NCBI GenBank assembly: GCA_005408345.1
Contig: SEMN01000222.1
Location: 322,001 to 386,000, forward strand
Source: Macquaria australasica
Lineage: Eukaryota > Chordata > Actinopteri > Centrarchiformes > Percichthyidae
Length of the DNA stretch: 64,000 nt
Direction of reading: 5' to 3'
A program made the position numbers and the translations under genes. The notes under the pieces are model-generated. The model was not told where the DNA came from. It did not search any database and saw only the letters and a list, made by a program, of their open reading frames with translations. Shown piece after piece: positions 24,298-36,751 of this stretch (positions are counted from its first letter, which is position 1; every line of letters begins with the position of its first letter).

Positions 24298-27200
24298 TCA
24301 AGACTCCGTTGAGGAAAACACATTTTCAAATTTTCTAGTTAAAGTGTAGTTTATCAGAGCACATGGAATAGCCCTGACGAAGCTGGCTCCCATTCCATTA
24401 TAATATCCTCTAATTCCACATCTTTCATATATCCCTATAAGTCCTTGTAATACACCTGAAGCTGGACGTGAATCTGAGCTGAAAGCTGGAAAATGAGACA
24501 AATGCAGATGAGTTAAACATCTCGAAGTGTTTCAAATAATCTCAAATGTGTCACAGAAAATGCACGGGTTTACCTTGTGCTTGCTGCTGAGTCCGGATCA
24601 CTGCCAGTGGGTAACTGGTCATTTGCCCAGAAGCAAAGGCCACAAAACTGAAGAAAAACAGTTTGGAGTCACTGTTGTAGGCTGGATCACTCTTTGCCCA
24701 GTTCATGATTGACTGCAATAAGAAGCAAATAGTTAAAGGCAATATCTTTCACATGAACATGTATTTAAAGTTTGAGTGTTGCTCTGTCTCACCTGATGAA
24801 TGGCACACTCCACACCTGCGTAGGGGATCATGCAGAGGATGCTCGGCTTGAATCCTCTGTAAAAAGAGGACATCGACTCGTGCCTGTAAATAGATCGGGC
24901 ACATGCCACAACGCCGTTGTAGGTGCCAGCTTGCTGCAGGTTCAACCTCACCTTCAGCACCTGTACAGGGAGATAAGAGGAGAGAGATTCTTAAAATGAA
25001 CCTCCACTGATACACTAAACACATTTTACATTTTACACACAAGATATTCATAACAATTAAAACACAAATTTCATTCCCAACATTTACTATTTAAAAAATG
25101 TGACACTCTGATTTTTTTTTTAAATCACTGCAGTTTTTCCTGAAATTTCTTGCAAAATAACACACATAACTCACATTACTATCAATTCAGATGATAAATA
25201 CACACATCTATATTTAATAATGCTGCATCACATTCTTTACATGAATCATTATCACAACAAATTGAGACACTGATGGGATTACTGCAAACAAAGGAGATCA
25301 TTAATGAGAAGATTATCAGCATGCATTTTATAATATCGGGTCAGATTCACTATAAAAATCTGGGAGTTTGTTGTTGCGTTACATTAACGCACGTCTTTTG
25401 GATTGTTATCTCTGTACATTGCACATATTCTCATACTTTATAATGTGAACTTTTGCACATTCTTTGGTCAATATTTTTTGCACATTCCTGCACAAAACTG
25501 TACCGCTCTTTCATTTTAAAAACAGATATATTGTCTTATTTTTTAATGTGTTATTGTATATTTTTCTATTTATGTTTCTTGACTATTGCAGTACTTTTTA
25601 TTTTATTTTTTAATTTCTCTTACTATGTTTATTGTTATGCACAAAAATACCAAGGCAAATTCCTTGTATGTTAAAACCTACTTTGCAATAAACCTGATTC
25701 TGATTTTGCTTCTGATTTTACAGCACAGCGGGGAAAGTGATTTATGGCACTTAGATGGTGAGAGTGTCACAAAGGTAACTAAACATTTCAGTTTCTCATA
25801 ATGGGAATATTTGAAAGTATGTGAAAGTAGCAAAAGGGTGTGTAAATCTCACATCCAACATTTTTCATATTTTGAATTTAATATTATGGCAGCGAGACAG
25901 CAGTGGGCAGATATGTTTTCATCTTTTTGTGCACATTATTGTTACCCAGCATATCCAAAGGTTTTATTAATGTGCGTGTTCCTCCTGATGACTGCCTAAA
26001 GCACCAGAGTGCATTATGTTTTTCAAATGTTTGATGCAACAGAATTATTTCCACAATATTCTCACTTGTTTGCAATAATTAAACCAAGGCATCACAGTTA
26101 ATCTGACACTGACATACTGTCATTTAAAATTTGCAATAATCTATATTCTAACAACGTTCAGCTGTTATGGAAACATACAGGACAGGACAGAAACGTTAAA
26201 GCACTCAGACCTGCCACTGATCTCTGATACCTCTAAAGGGTAGAAGGCAGCGTGAGCGACAGCACCGGACACACAACCCAAGCCAAAGCGCTGCTGCACC
26301 GTCAGACTCTCCTGCGTTCTGTTTTGGGTGTACACCTTCATCTGGACAAAGTACAGAAGCCCTGAGTGCGCTTGTCAATCAGAAATAGGAAACGGGTGCA
26401 TCAATAATTCACACTAGAGAGTCTGTCTGCTCATGTATGCCTCACCTGGGCGTAGATAAGACACTGTAGCGTTGACTGTGGTGTTCCTTTCAGCACATTG
26501 ACGGCGTTGCCTTGCCACATCGACCGCAGACCACCTGCCCTCATCTGCTGAAAGCCTTGGGATAAGGCCTTGGATCCATGAACCTACAGAGCACACAGGA
26601 AATGCTTTCATGTGATTCACTTTCATACGCAGCTGCAATAAATGTGCAGCAATGCGATGTCTCCTGAATAACAATTTGTTGACAACAGGTACAAATGCCA
26701 CAGATATATATATCAGATATTTCTTTTAAAGCGACAGCGTAAAACTAAACAGAGACAATAATAATTATGTGGTATATTCTGTCAATCCACAGAGGTCAGA
26801 GTCAGCTACAGAGAAATGTTACCAGATGTTACGCAGACTGAGCTCTTTGTCAAGGATACTTCAGCATAAAGTGAATTCATTTGATCTCATTTTACAATTT
26901 CATTTTATTCTTCCTTCATTGATTTTATCCTTATTGTTTTCAATGTCATTCTAATGCTTTTCTTTTCCTATGTAATACAGCTCTTGCGCCCTGTATTGCC
27001 TGTGTTTGAAATGTGCTAAATAAAGCTGCCTTTCCTTGTCTATAAAGAATATTGAGAAGCGAAACAAACAGCACTAAATACACATGATGAGACTCATGAA
27101 TCCTTTCACTTTCTCTTTACATGTTAATAATATGCCACATGCAGTAAACTAAAATGCTCTTCCAGTATCAAGAAAAGGCAAATTATGTAAAATAAGGTAG

Positions 27201-29941
27201 GCAAGCTGACAACAAGCTATCTGTACTCACCGACACTGTAAAGTAACACCAGGTCATTTATTACAAAGATTACAAAGTTTTCATGTTTTATGCTTGTTTG
27301 GCTTGTTTAACATTACCCACTGAGAAAATGTAAGAACAGAATGTGAAATGCTCCTTTAAATTACACTTTAAAATGATTTAATGTGAGTTTAACCATGGAA
27401 GTTCATTCTCGACCTTTAGGGACAATATGTGTAACACAATAATCTAAACTCAAAGGACTACTTACTAGTTTTCAGAGCTTTAAACATCAAGCATCTCGTG
27501 TTCTTCGGTCAGCAAATGAAAGCCAGTAAGCGGAGCTTTGAGTTTAGATTACTTTGTTAAATAGACTTTATGTGAGGTTTTAGGTCAAGAACGCTCTCTG
27601 TTAAGTTAAGAATAAGTTGTACAGTAAATGGCACGGCACTTAGACGTCTCAAATCTTGAGCTTGAGGTTCATACTAGTCAATAATCACACAAAACCTGTG
27701 CAAGTTTTAAGCCCAGTGTGCGAAGCTCAGAGCTCATTGTGCTTCCATGGATTCTGTCTTAAAATTAGCTGTCCCACCAAAGTGATGTTTAAAAAGAGAC
27801 AACTTCAGAAGAATCTTAAAGTTCGCCACTATTACAATAGTTTAGCGGGTGCCATGCATGCCTGGAGGTGTTTTCTTAGGTGTTTGTGTGTGTTTTGCAT
27901 TGCATATCAAATAAATCTAACATACTGTTCCATAGAGGACCATCAAAAAACAGGTTTTGTAAGTAACACGTTCTTGGGTATTCATTAATTTATCAGATCA
28001 TATAAAATCAAATAAATCCACCCATGCATGTCACTAATAATAAAGTAGCACCTGACAGTGGAGCTGACCTGAAGCTGGGTCTTCAGGCGGTCGATGGGTG
28101 CCGTCACACTTCTGGACACAGCATCTGCCAGTCCTGCTGCGAGAACAAACGTCCTCCACGCGCCAAAACCAGACTCCTCTTCGGGGAACTCGATGGACAT
28201 TGCACGGCTCTCACCCACATCAAAAACCTACAGATGGACGAAAATGAGAAATCACTATTTATCACCTTTTAAACATTGTGTTATTACTCATGCATAAGTG
28301 GACAGAGCCATGCGTCACAGTTCGTGCACACCTCTACTTTGCTGAAGTGTTACAGCATCTGATCTTACCAGACTGTGTTTCCATGAGGACACCAGCTCCC
28401 CGATGTTGTCCACAGGGTTGAGGATGACGTGGTGCAGGAATTCACCCCAGTCCACCGTCATCGAACTGTCCTTATCCATCCTGGAGTTGGCAAAAACAGC
28501 AGCCACAGAAAATACTCAGTGTGTTAATGGTTTGATTAATCACACACTGTAATGAAGAATCTTAATGAGCAGCTGTGTATTTCAACATCAAACTGTGTCA
28601 TTGTGGTATGACTTTACAAAAATGTTTTAAAAGTTGCTGGTGATGTCTTAATTGATCAGTAATAAGTAACGGATTTGTGACAGACAGGAATAGGTCAATA
28701 TAATACAGAAATACACAGGTTTGCCAGGTAGTGAGTCCAGCCTGAACCATCATTTTGGCTGTGTAGCATTCAGGCTACAAACCATTCATTTATTCTTTTG
28801 TAACTGCAGGCTTGATGGTTTCTTGTAGTAAGTCAAAACTTATGTTACTTGCATTATGATATGTATTATTGATCTGTAAGCATGAATAGATAGAGACTTA
28901 AGAAGTAATTGGTGGCAACTCATCCACCCTTTATACTATAAGTATACCTTCTTGTACAGTGATGCTTTACAATATAACTCCTGTTTAAAATGCACTAATG
29001 TGATAAGTGTGTGAAATGTGCATCAATGTGTTTTAAACTCAGTTAAACCCAGTAGAACTACATCTGTTGAGGTTTTTACATATTTTATAAATGTTTGTTT
29101 AAATGCAACAATGAATCCATGAGGTATAGTGGGCAAAAAAAAAAAAAATCTTACATTTGAATTATTTGTTTTGCATTCGGCTTTGATATGACCACTCCTA
29201 ACTCCTTAAACAAACATATGATGTCCTCCTGGTCAATCACCCCTGATCAGAGAAGAAATGCACACAATTACAAACAGATACTGGTCCTGCGACTTCCAGC
29301 TCAAGGTTTCTGTAAAGTGATGGGGTAAACTCTATGAGTGCAAGGGTCACAACCTGTAGTGCTGTGCAGTGTATTGTCAACTGTGTACTATAAACACACC
29401 TTATGCATGTCTGCTTTTCCTATCTGACTTAAAAATACAGTTTATTGTCAAATAATTAGCATTTATGGTGGTTTATAAAGAATGTGCCCAGGTAGGACTG
29501 CTCATCTTCTACATCAGCAGTAAAACACAGTTATGTTGTTTTCTTATGTTATAAGAAAAATAACATTTTTCAAGAGGACCACTCACCACACTTGTTCTTG
29601 TCAAGGTCATGAAAGTAGATTTTCCATTTCCTCTCTCTGTCCATCATGTAGCTGAGGAACTCTTTATAATCCAGCAGGCCATCTTTGTCTTTGTCATAAG
29701 AATCAATGATATTCTAGGTGAAAGATGTGCAGGTTTGTGGTGATTAGTACTTGAATGAACGAATGAAATTAGAACATAATTAGAAATAATTTTTAAAAAA
29801 GATCATTAAGAATATTACCTGGACCTTGCCATCCGATGAAAGGATCCCATGCTTCCTCATTTCGCTGTGCAGCTCCGCCACCGATATTAATCCATCCTTG
29901 TTTTGGTCCAGTTTAACAAATAAACCACGAAACTGATCCAT
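24298..29941 (-). CDS. Calcium-binding mitochondrial carrier, SCaMC/SLC25A24-like (divergent), complete, 10 exons
   Basis: The family exchanges ATP-Mg for phosphate across the inner mitochondrial membrane, gated by calcium. Exons (high to low): 29941-29819, 29713-29587, 29242-29155, 28480-28369, 28227-28069, 26583-26446, 26341-26231, 24960-24793, 24712-24574, 24485-24298; 1353 nt, 450 residues. The N-terminal half has four EF-hand positions: loop 1 (residues 12-23, D-x-N-x-D-G) and loop 2 (DKDKDGLLDYKE) look intact; loop 3 has C for D and loop 4 lacks the central G. The C-terminal half is a three-repeat SLC25 carrier with PIDRLK (about 194-199), YPLEVLK (about 283-289) and YPLAVIR (about 376-382). 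It departs from typical SCaMC proteins in places: RTQQQAQ where the family has RTRMQAQ, and GTPQSTLQCLIYAQMK in the matrix-loop/helix-4 region. Gene identity within the family (a24, a24-like or another) is not settled. Confidence 0.9.
25430..25715 (+). repeat. L2-like 3' tail repeat in carrier-gene intron
   Basis: It ends in CCAAGGCAAATTCCTTGTATG ... GCAATAAACCTGATTCTGATT, with a terminal TTCTGAT tandem typical of the 3' tail of fish LINEs. A close copy is at 41040-41195 and inverted relatives are near 37325 and 47845. Confidence 0.65.
27390..27560 (+). repeat. Relative of the GTTCATTCT...CAGAGCTTT repeat
   Basis: Blocks GAAGTTCATTCTCGACC, AACTCAAAGGACTAC and TTTTCAGAGCTTT recur in the same order at about 34455-34550. 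It lies in the intron of the SCaMC-like gene, which is otherwise featureless between 26584 and 28068. Confidence 0.5.
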
Positions 29942-31170
29942 GGTTCGCTTAGAAACAAATTAGCCGGCAGACTCCTAATTAAGATATAAAAAATGCAGAC
30001 TGCTGCTTGCCCTTTTAAGGAGAGAAATAATGCATTGATATTAACCAGAGATTATTGACCTGCAGCTGCTCTGACGCTGACTCACTGGCAGAGCTCAGTG
30101 CCAATGCAGCATAAACGCTTTTAGCTCACTTTCTCTGTGGGACAGCAGGTGGCGCTGTGGCTGCAAGAGAGCCGAGCACGTCTCATCATCATCATCATCA
30201 TCATCATCATCTTCAGTCATCACTGCGCCCCCTCCTCTACTTGTGGACCTGCTGACAGAGTTTTCAGAGACAGACTGGGGGATTATAATAATAAAATAGA
30301 AAATAAAAACGTGTGTAATTTTGAAATGGTTAGGATTTGATGTGTTGAGGCAAGTAGATACATTGGGAATGGTCTGGATAATCTATGCTGGGATAGGGGT
30401 CAATGACACACACACACACACACACTAATATATAACTTCATGGAAGAACAAAAAGCAAGAAAATCTATTTTACATTACATTAGCACAGAATGAAAATATT
30501 TCTACCTTTTTTCATTAATAAAAAATAAAAATGTGCTATTTCATTTATGTATGTGGTATTTTATTAATATTTTGTATTTTATATTAATTTTCTATAATAT
30601 GTTGTCCTCTGTTGCATGTATGTTGTTTATCTAGCCTATTGGTATACTTCAGTTACAAAAGAAACATCTACAATTAGCTACTTGCATTTATTCTGTTTTG
30701 TTTTCTCTTACTATTATTTTTTTGAATATATGACACTGTTTTGGTAGGATTTTATTGTGTTATAAACAACATACATACAACATGTCCAAATATTCACAAA
30801 ACAAACAAAAATGAAAAAAAAATAACATAAAGAAAGAAGATAAAATAGATTCAATCCAACATGGGACCAGGACATACAAAGACAATATATAGTACAGTAT
30901 TATTTTTAATTTCTTTGAAAAAAAAACAACACTTTAACATAAAAAAGCATTCGAGAGTTTATTAGCATGTGAATCAGCACATGCGGTGTTCAGACATTTC
31001 ACCTGTGATATCAGATACTTCACATGTGAAATTCTTCATTGGAGTATTGTAAATTCATTTATGTGGACCCGAGGAAAAGTAGCCACCTGTTACAACAGCT
31101 GGTGGGGGTCTAAATACGCAAAGATTTCACATTTAGGCCTACTAAATTCACATACTGTATAAACACATGT
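29942..31170. other. Spacer between divergent SCaMC-like gene and dnajb4
   Basis: The two genes are head to head, with 1.7 kb between start codons. The spacer holds a (TCA)n trinucleotide tract at about 30183-30211, a (CA)n tract at about 30408-30425 and AT-rich sequence. No coding exon was seen. Confidence 0.6.
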
Positions 31171-31228
31171 GGTTTCTGGACAATCCACATTGCCTTCTTC
31201 CAGAAAGAGCTCGGCAGACAGAGCAGCT

Positions 31229-31269
<41 letters not shown>

Positions 31270-31559
31270 CTGCTCACCGGAACCAGATTTATTTCTCGTG
31301 TTGAACTTGACGTTGGCGCTGTGGATGCAGGAGAGGGAGCTGAGGCTATTTAAAGAGGGTCACCCAGTCACGGATAAATAACACAAGGTCCACGGCGTTG
31401 ACTAAACGCCTCTAAATGGTTTTCATCCCGCACTGTGTCTCCGTCTGCGGCTTCTTGCTGTTCATTAGTCCGGACTGAGGCCGCTTCACTGCTGTGACAA
31501 ACCATCCGTCGACCAGCCGAACCAGTTCAGTCTGCCAGCTCTTCTCCAAGCAGCTATTC

Positions 31560-31590
<31 letters not shown>

Positions 31591-31627
31591 ATATATTATA
31601 TTTCTCATTTTCGGGGAGACGTGAAAC
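31171..31627 (+). promoter_or_regulatory. dnajb4: dnajb4 promoter and 5' UTR with heat-shock-like element
   Basis: TTCCAGAA at 31198-31205 is a minimal inverted heat-shock-element pair (TTCnnGAA), with a degenerate unit (TTCTGGAC) about 25 bp upstream. A (CA)n tract lies at about 31230-31266. TATTTAAAG at 31347-31355 is a TATA-like box, placing the start of transcription near 31380. An A23 run lies in the 5' UTR at about 31568-31590. Motifs are seen; activity is inferred from the gene's chaperone role. Confidence 0.5.
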
Positions 31628-34600
31628 ATGGGGAAAGATTACTATAAAACGTTGGGCATCTCTAAAGGAGCCACAGACGAGGATATTAAGAAAGCTTACA
31701 GAAAACAAGCGCTGAAATGGCACCCGGACAAAAACAAGTCTGCAGCCGCCGAGGAGAAATTTAAGGAAATCGCCGAGGCATATGAAGTCCTGAGTGATCC
31801 GAAGAAAAGAGAAGTTTACGATCAGTATGGAGAGGAAGGTAATGTGTGTTTTATTATCGCACTGAATAACATTTTTATCCTTGTGTGACGGGTTTTAATT
31901 CACCTTCAATATACCGTTATAAACCCGTTATAAAGCCTGGATGGTTGGATGTAAAACACAGCTGGCTTTAATTCAAGTCACTCACGGCAACCAGCAGGCC
32001 TAGAAAACAGCTGTTCGGGACATCATAGGCCTACAGTTGTGTGCATGTTATTATAAGGAATGAGCTATTACACTGTATCTGGAGTTATAAGCTTCTGTTA
32101 TAAGAGGAATTAAAGGCTTGTCACCTTTTGCAACACAGATCTTCTTAAAAATGTAGGTGTTGTAATACAAAAAAAGGATTTTGATTATGTCAAAGCCTTT
32201 ATGTACAATATGTCCTAGCTACAATGTATTATCTGAACATGGAGGTTTAATTCTCAGTCCAGATGGTTATGGGTGGGAAGCGTGTTTGATGTGAAGAAGG
32301 GAAAAAGACCACATATCATCTCTGCATCCATATATTACAAATTAAAGCTGACATATTATGCTTTTCATGAATTGGCCTTATTTTTAACATTTAATGTAGC
32401 AAAAGGTACATGCTGAACATCTTCAGAAAGAGCCGGTGTAAGTGACACAAGCTGTTTTTTTTTTCCACCAGTAAAGCTTGCAAATGTAACCATGTAACTC
32501 AATGTAACTCAAACCATGCAACCAACAGAGCCTCTATATATGCGCTTTATTTGTGATAAAGTGCAAGTTGTTGAACATTGCCATTGGACAAACCCATTGC
32601 CTGAGTAGATTATGTGCAATATCAAAAAAAAATAAAAAAAATAAAAGGAAGATCTTGAGTATATAGTCTCAGAAAGTATCGAACCAAAAACTCAAGTTCC
32701 TGACTGTCCTTTAAAAACCTCCATGATTTGATCCACTTTCCGGTACCTCAACTCAGGTACTGACCAATATACCGGTTCAATACTAGGCCTAGTGCCAAAA
32801 GTAAAATCTGTATATCACACTTTGTGTAACTCAGTGGGATAATTTTTATGTAACATGATGCTAAAGATTGCTATGGTACTAAAAACTGAGACGGCATGCT
32901 GTCCTGTCTGAATGAGTTTAAGACAAAACACTGAATTTTCTAAGGACATTGTCAAATAATCTGGAGGGCTGCAACCAGTGATTATTTTCTAAATCGATTA
33001 ATGGCCATCATAATTTCCTAGAGACCAAGGTGACGTCTTTAAATGTCTTGTTTTATATGACAGAAACTCCAAACCCCAAACATATTCAGTTCACAACAAT
33101 GTTAAGACCAGGCAAATTCTCAGATTTGAGAAGCTGGAACCATCTAATGTTTGATATTTTTGTTGGAAAAATCACAAAAACAATTAATCGATTATCAAAA
33201 GAGTTAGTATAATAAACTGTATTTAATGTGGATTGATCACTTCATGGCCGGTACCCAATCTGGTGGACCGCATCGTGCATCCCTGTTGTCAAAATAGGCA
33301 TCACTTGTGGCAGAAAGCTCTCCCACTGCTGAGTGTTAATGTTTGGATGACTGATGAATCATTTCTGTTGCCCACCAGGTCTCAAGGGAGGAAACGGGCC
33401 CACTGGTGATGGACAAGGCAGCACCTTCACCTACACCTTCCATGGTGACCCTCACGCCACCTTCGCCACTTTCTTCGGGGGTTCAAACCCCTTCGAGATC
33501 TTCTTCGGGCGCAAAGCCAACGGCCGAGACGACGAGGACATGGAGGTGGACGGAAACGACCCCTTCGGCTCCTTCACTAGCTTCAACCTGAACGGATTCC
33601 CTCGGGACGGGCATGTCGGCCCCGGGGGGCAGCAGCGCCGGAAGCAGGACCCGGCCATCGTCCACGAACTGAGGGTCTCCCTGGAGGAGGTCTTCCATGG
33701 CTGCACCAAGAGGATGAAGATCTCTCGCAAAAGGCTAAATCCAGATGGCAGGACCATGCGTACTGAGGATAAGATCCTCACTATCGAGATCAAGCGGGGG
33801 TGGAAAGAGGGAACCAAGATCACGTTCCCACGGGAGGGAGACGAGTCGCCCAGTACCATTCCTGCTGACATTGTTTTCGTCATCAAGGACAAGCCACACC
33901 CTCACTTTAGGCGGGAGGGCTCGAACATTGTGTATCCCGTGCGCGTGAGCTTACGACAGGTGAGGCGTTTTCTATTTTGGCACCCACTTTGACTGAGTGT
34001 AGCAGTATTAATAGAGTCTGATAGATGGATTAGTCACACATAGGGGGGGAGATTCAGAACAAGCTCACATTTAGTTTAGAGAGCTGCTTTAAAGCTCGGA
34101 TGCTCCAAAAAACCTGGTCACAATCAATAAGCTGTAGGTAGTCTGCCTCAACAGTTGTTTTCTGTGGAAAGTACAGGCAAACTGAATGAGCATAGTACTG
34201 AACTACACGCACACTTTGGCTGTGCACTTATGTAATCTGGATCATCAACATTGAGAAACAGGAGCTGTATCACAGGGAGGGCAGAGAGGCGGCGCCCGCC
34301 CTCGCACACAGTGCAAGATGTACTTATATGGTTCCTCCTACAATCAGAGATGGATCTCGTATTTTAAATCACCTTTTCATCACATTTAATGTACTTCCAA
34401 TCAATGAAAAAGTCTATTTGCGACTATAATCAGATAGAATAGTTGCATATGAGCATGAAAGTTCATTCTTGACTTTGGTAACAGTAGTTTGATAAGATAA
34501 TCTTAACTCAAGGACCACTTGACCACTAGCCTTTTCCAGAGCTTTCCACTGCATCTCAGTCTTCTTCAGAAAGACAAGAAGACAAAAGAAAGATCAAGGA

Positions 34601-36145
34601 GGCCGTTCACGTCCAACGCCAAAGACGAGATTACGACCACCTGTTATAACATGATGACAACTGAGCCATCTCCACGACAGCTGAGCAACCTCCATCCACT
34701 AATGAAGACTGTTGATGTGGTCTATAACAGTTGAAAGCTCTGGAAAAGCTATTAAATTGACCTTATTTTGGCAAAATAGAATTTGCTCAGTGTTCAAATA
34801 TCTATGGTCCTGTGTAGGTCTGTAAATAGAAATACAGCAAACAGTTGGGTGGATTGGGGTCAGTTTCAATCAGAGACCTCTCATAGCATGTCAGACATGT
34901 CTGGACTGATGGTACAGTACAGTATGGCCAATTCAGTATTAGCTGTCCACCAAGTAGCATGAACTTCAAGGGTATTTATAGCTGAAGACCTGTAGACATT
35001 TGGGTGCATCAGTTGAGGAAACCATTTTGCAAGAATTAGTGCAACCTGCACGCCGTCTACTAGAGCTGCTCTGATATATCGGCCAATATTAGCTTACCAC
35101 AGATATATAGTGGTAACGTATAAACATTTTTAAAAAAGAAATTGCAATACAGAAATGCCAGAAATATGTTTGAGGCAATTTAGAAACTGTCACCGTTTGT
35201 CCACCACAGACCACTGACTATTGATTTTTTCAGTATCAGTCCCAAGTGTGCAGCTCAGTGCATATCTTGGTCACAATTCTTTAAAAACAGGGATTCATTC
35301 AAACATTTTTAGGTTATGCGTTTGTGTGAAAAACGGCAGATATTATTATTATTATCAGTTTTTTTAAACTGTCAAATACAGATGTCAGTATTGGCTTCAA
35401 AAAATCAAGTATTGGTCAGGAAGTAGGCTACATCTGAAAATAGTGTTAAAGCAAAAGTGTGTAAATGTGCGAGGTGGGCTAAAATTCAATGCTATCCTTG
35501 CATCGTGGTGACATGATCATTTTCTGTTATCGTACAACAGATATCTGTTGTCAAGTGCTTGTTAATGATTACAAGCAACTGATGTTTTTATTTTACACAC
35601 TGATGACTTTGGCTTCATGTAATGAATAGCAATGGATCCCAGCCAGCTGCCTTGAATATCAGTTTGATTATTTTATATGTGAATTTGTGTACATTTTTTA
35701 CATCATGCATTATACTGACATCAGAACATATCGTTACGAATATCATGATGTTCATTTCAACCATATTACCCAGCACTAGTCTACACACAAAAGAAGATTT
35801 TTGCTTTAATCTCAGCCAAAGAACAGATCCATGTTATTTTTGCCTACAGTAGATCATGTGTGGGCGGCCGTCCTGCTGATTCTCACACTGACTTCCATGT
35901 TCTTGTCTTTTCAGTCGTTGTGCGGATGCTCGGTCACCGTGTCGACGATAGACGGCAAGACGTGCAACATGAAGATCACGGATGTCGTCAAGCCTGGCAT
36001 GAGAAAGACTGTTGCCGGACAGGGTCTCCCCTTCCCCAAGAACCCAGAGCAGAGAGGGGACCTGGTGGTGGAGTTTGACGTGAACTTTCCTGACACGTTG
36101 ACCGGCAACGCCAAGGACGTCCTGAAACGGCATTTACCTACCTAG
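31628..36145 (+). CDS. dnajb4: DnaJ/Hsp40 subfamily B member 4, complete, 3 exons
   Basis: This is a cytosolic type II Hsp40 that delivers unfolded clients to Hsp70 and stimulates its ATPase. Exons: 31628-31838, 33379-33959, 35915-36145; 1023 nt, 340 residues (human 337). The J domain occupies residues 1-70 with the essential HPD in KWHPDKNK. A G/F-rich linker (GDGQGSTFTYTFHGDPHATFATFFGGSNPFEIFFG) follows; only its start need be matched. Then come the two C-terminal beta-barrel client domains (IVHELRVSLEEVFHGCTKRMK and CGCSVTVSTIDGK) and the dimerisation tail ending LKRHLPT. There is no zinc-finger domain, as expected for type II. The start is fixed by MGKDYY, conserved in the family. The residue before HPD is W where human DNAJB4 has F. 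Confidence 0.97.
32455..32960. repeat. Probable GGTACC/TATCGA-type MITE remnant in dnajb4 intron 1
   Basis: GTATCGAACC, CTTTCCGGTACCTC, ACCGGTTCAATACTAGGCC resemble the interior and ends of the element family at 42111-43154 and the fragment at about 55905. Borders are approximate and the assignment is tentative. Confidence 0.35.
32962..33212 (-). repeat. Copy of TGCAAC hAT-like element, inverted
   Basis: It begins GGGCTGCAACCAGTGATTA, contains AAGGTGACGTCTTTAAATG and AGAAGCTGGAACC, and ends AATTAATCGATTATC, the reverse orientation of the element at 718-1070. It lies in dnajb4 intron 1. Confidence 0.65.
34531..34751. repeat. Short element with 16-bp perfect inverted ends
   Basis: CTTTTCCAGAGCTTTC at 34531-34546 is the exact reverse complement of GAAAGCTCTGGAAAAG at 34733-34748, making a 218-bp unit. 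The left flank (about 34455-34530) resembles 27390-27490. It lies in dnajb4 intron 2. Confidence 0.75.
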
Positions 36146-36751
36146 GTAGAAGGACATGAACGAGGGGAGATAACCGCATGACAACGCTCACACTTGTTAC
36201 CAAACACACTCACACAAACACACACACACACACAAGGACAGATCTGACAGATCACAGATGGACCCCCTGACGAATGTGCAATTTCTATTTTTGAGCTATG
36301 TGGTGTTTTTATAAATGCCATGCATGCTGCCAAGTTGATATAAATGCAAGTGAAAGACTGTCTGGGTTCTTGATATCTGAAAGTACACATCTTTATGTAT
36401 GTGGGTCTTCGGCCGCAATCACTTTATCTTTTTGTTTGTTGGAAATATTTCGTAGTGAATGAGTCTACAGTTGCCAAAAAAAGAACATGCCAGTGATCCT
36501 GATCCAAATTGCAGTGCCAAACAGTACATTTTCTTGCTCTCTTAAATTTAGATTTGACGGGCTTCATTGCTGACATTCTTTTTTTTTCATGTTTATTTTG
36601 TCATGAAGAGATACAAGCCTCAATTTGGAGGCTGTCTTTAAAATTTGTGTGCAAGGGTGTTCAAGAGGACAGTGGTTAAATGAACTGGATCGTCATGTGT
36701 GCATTTTAGAAACTTACATGTGAAGATATTGAACTTGAATTTTAAAATAAA
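36146..36751 (+). other. dnajb4: dnajb4 3' UTR
   Basis: It follows the TAG at 36143-36145 and ends at the AATAAA at 36746-36751. A (CA)n tract is at about 36217-36234. Confidence 0.65.

Noticed and set aside
33452..33892. 146-codon - strand open frame
   Set aside because: Antisense to dnajb4 exon 2; long only because of the GC-rich coding exon on the other strand.
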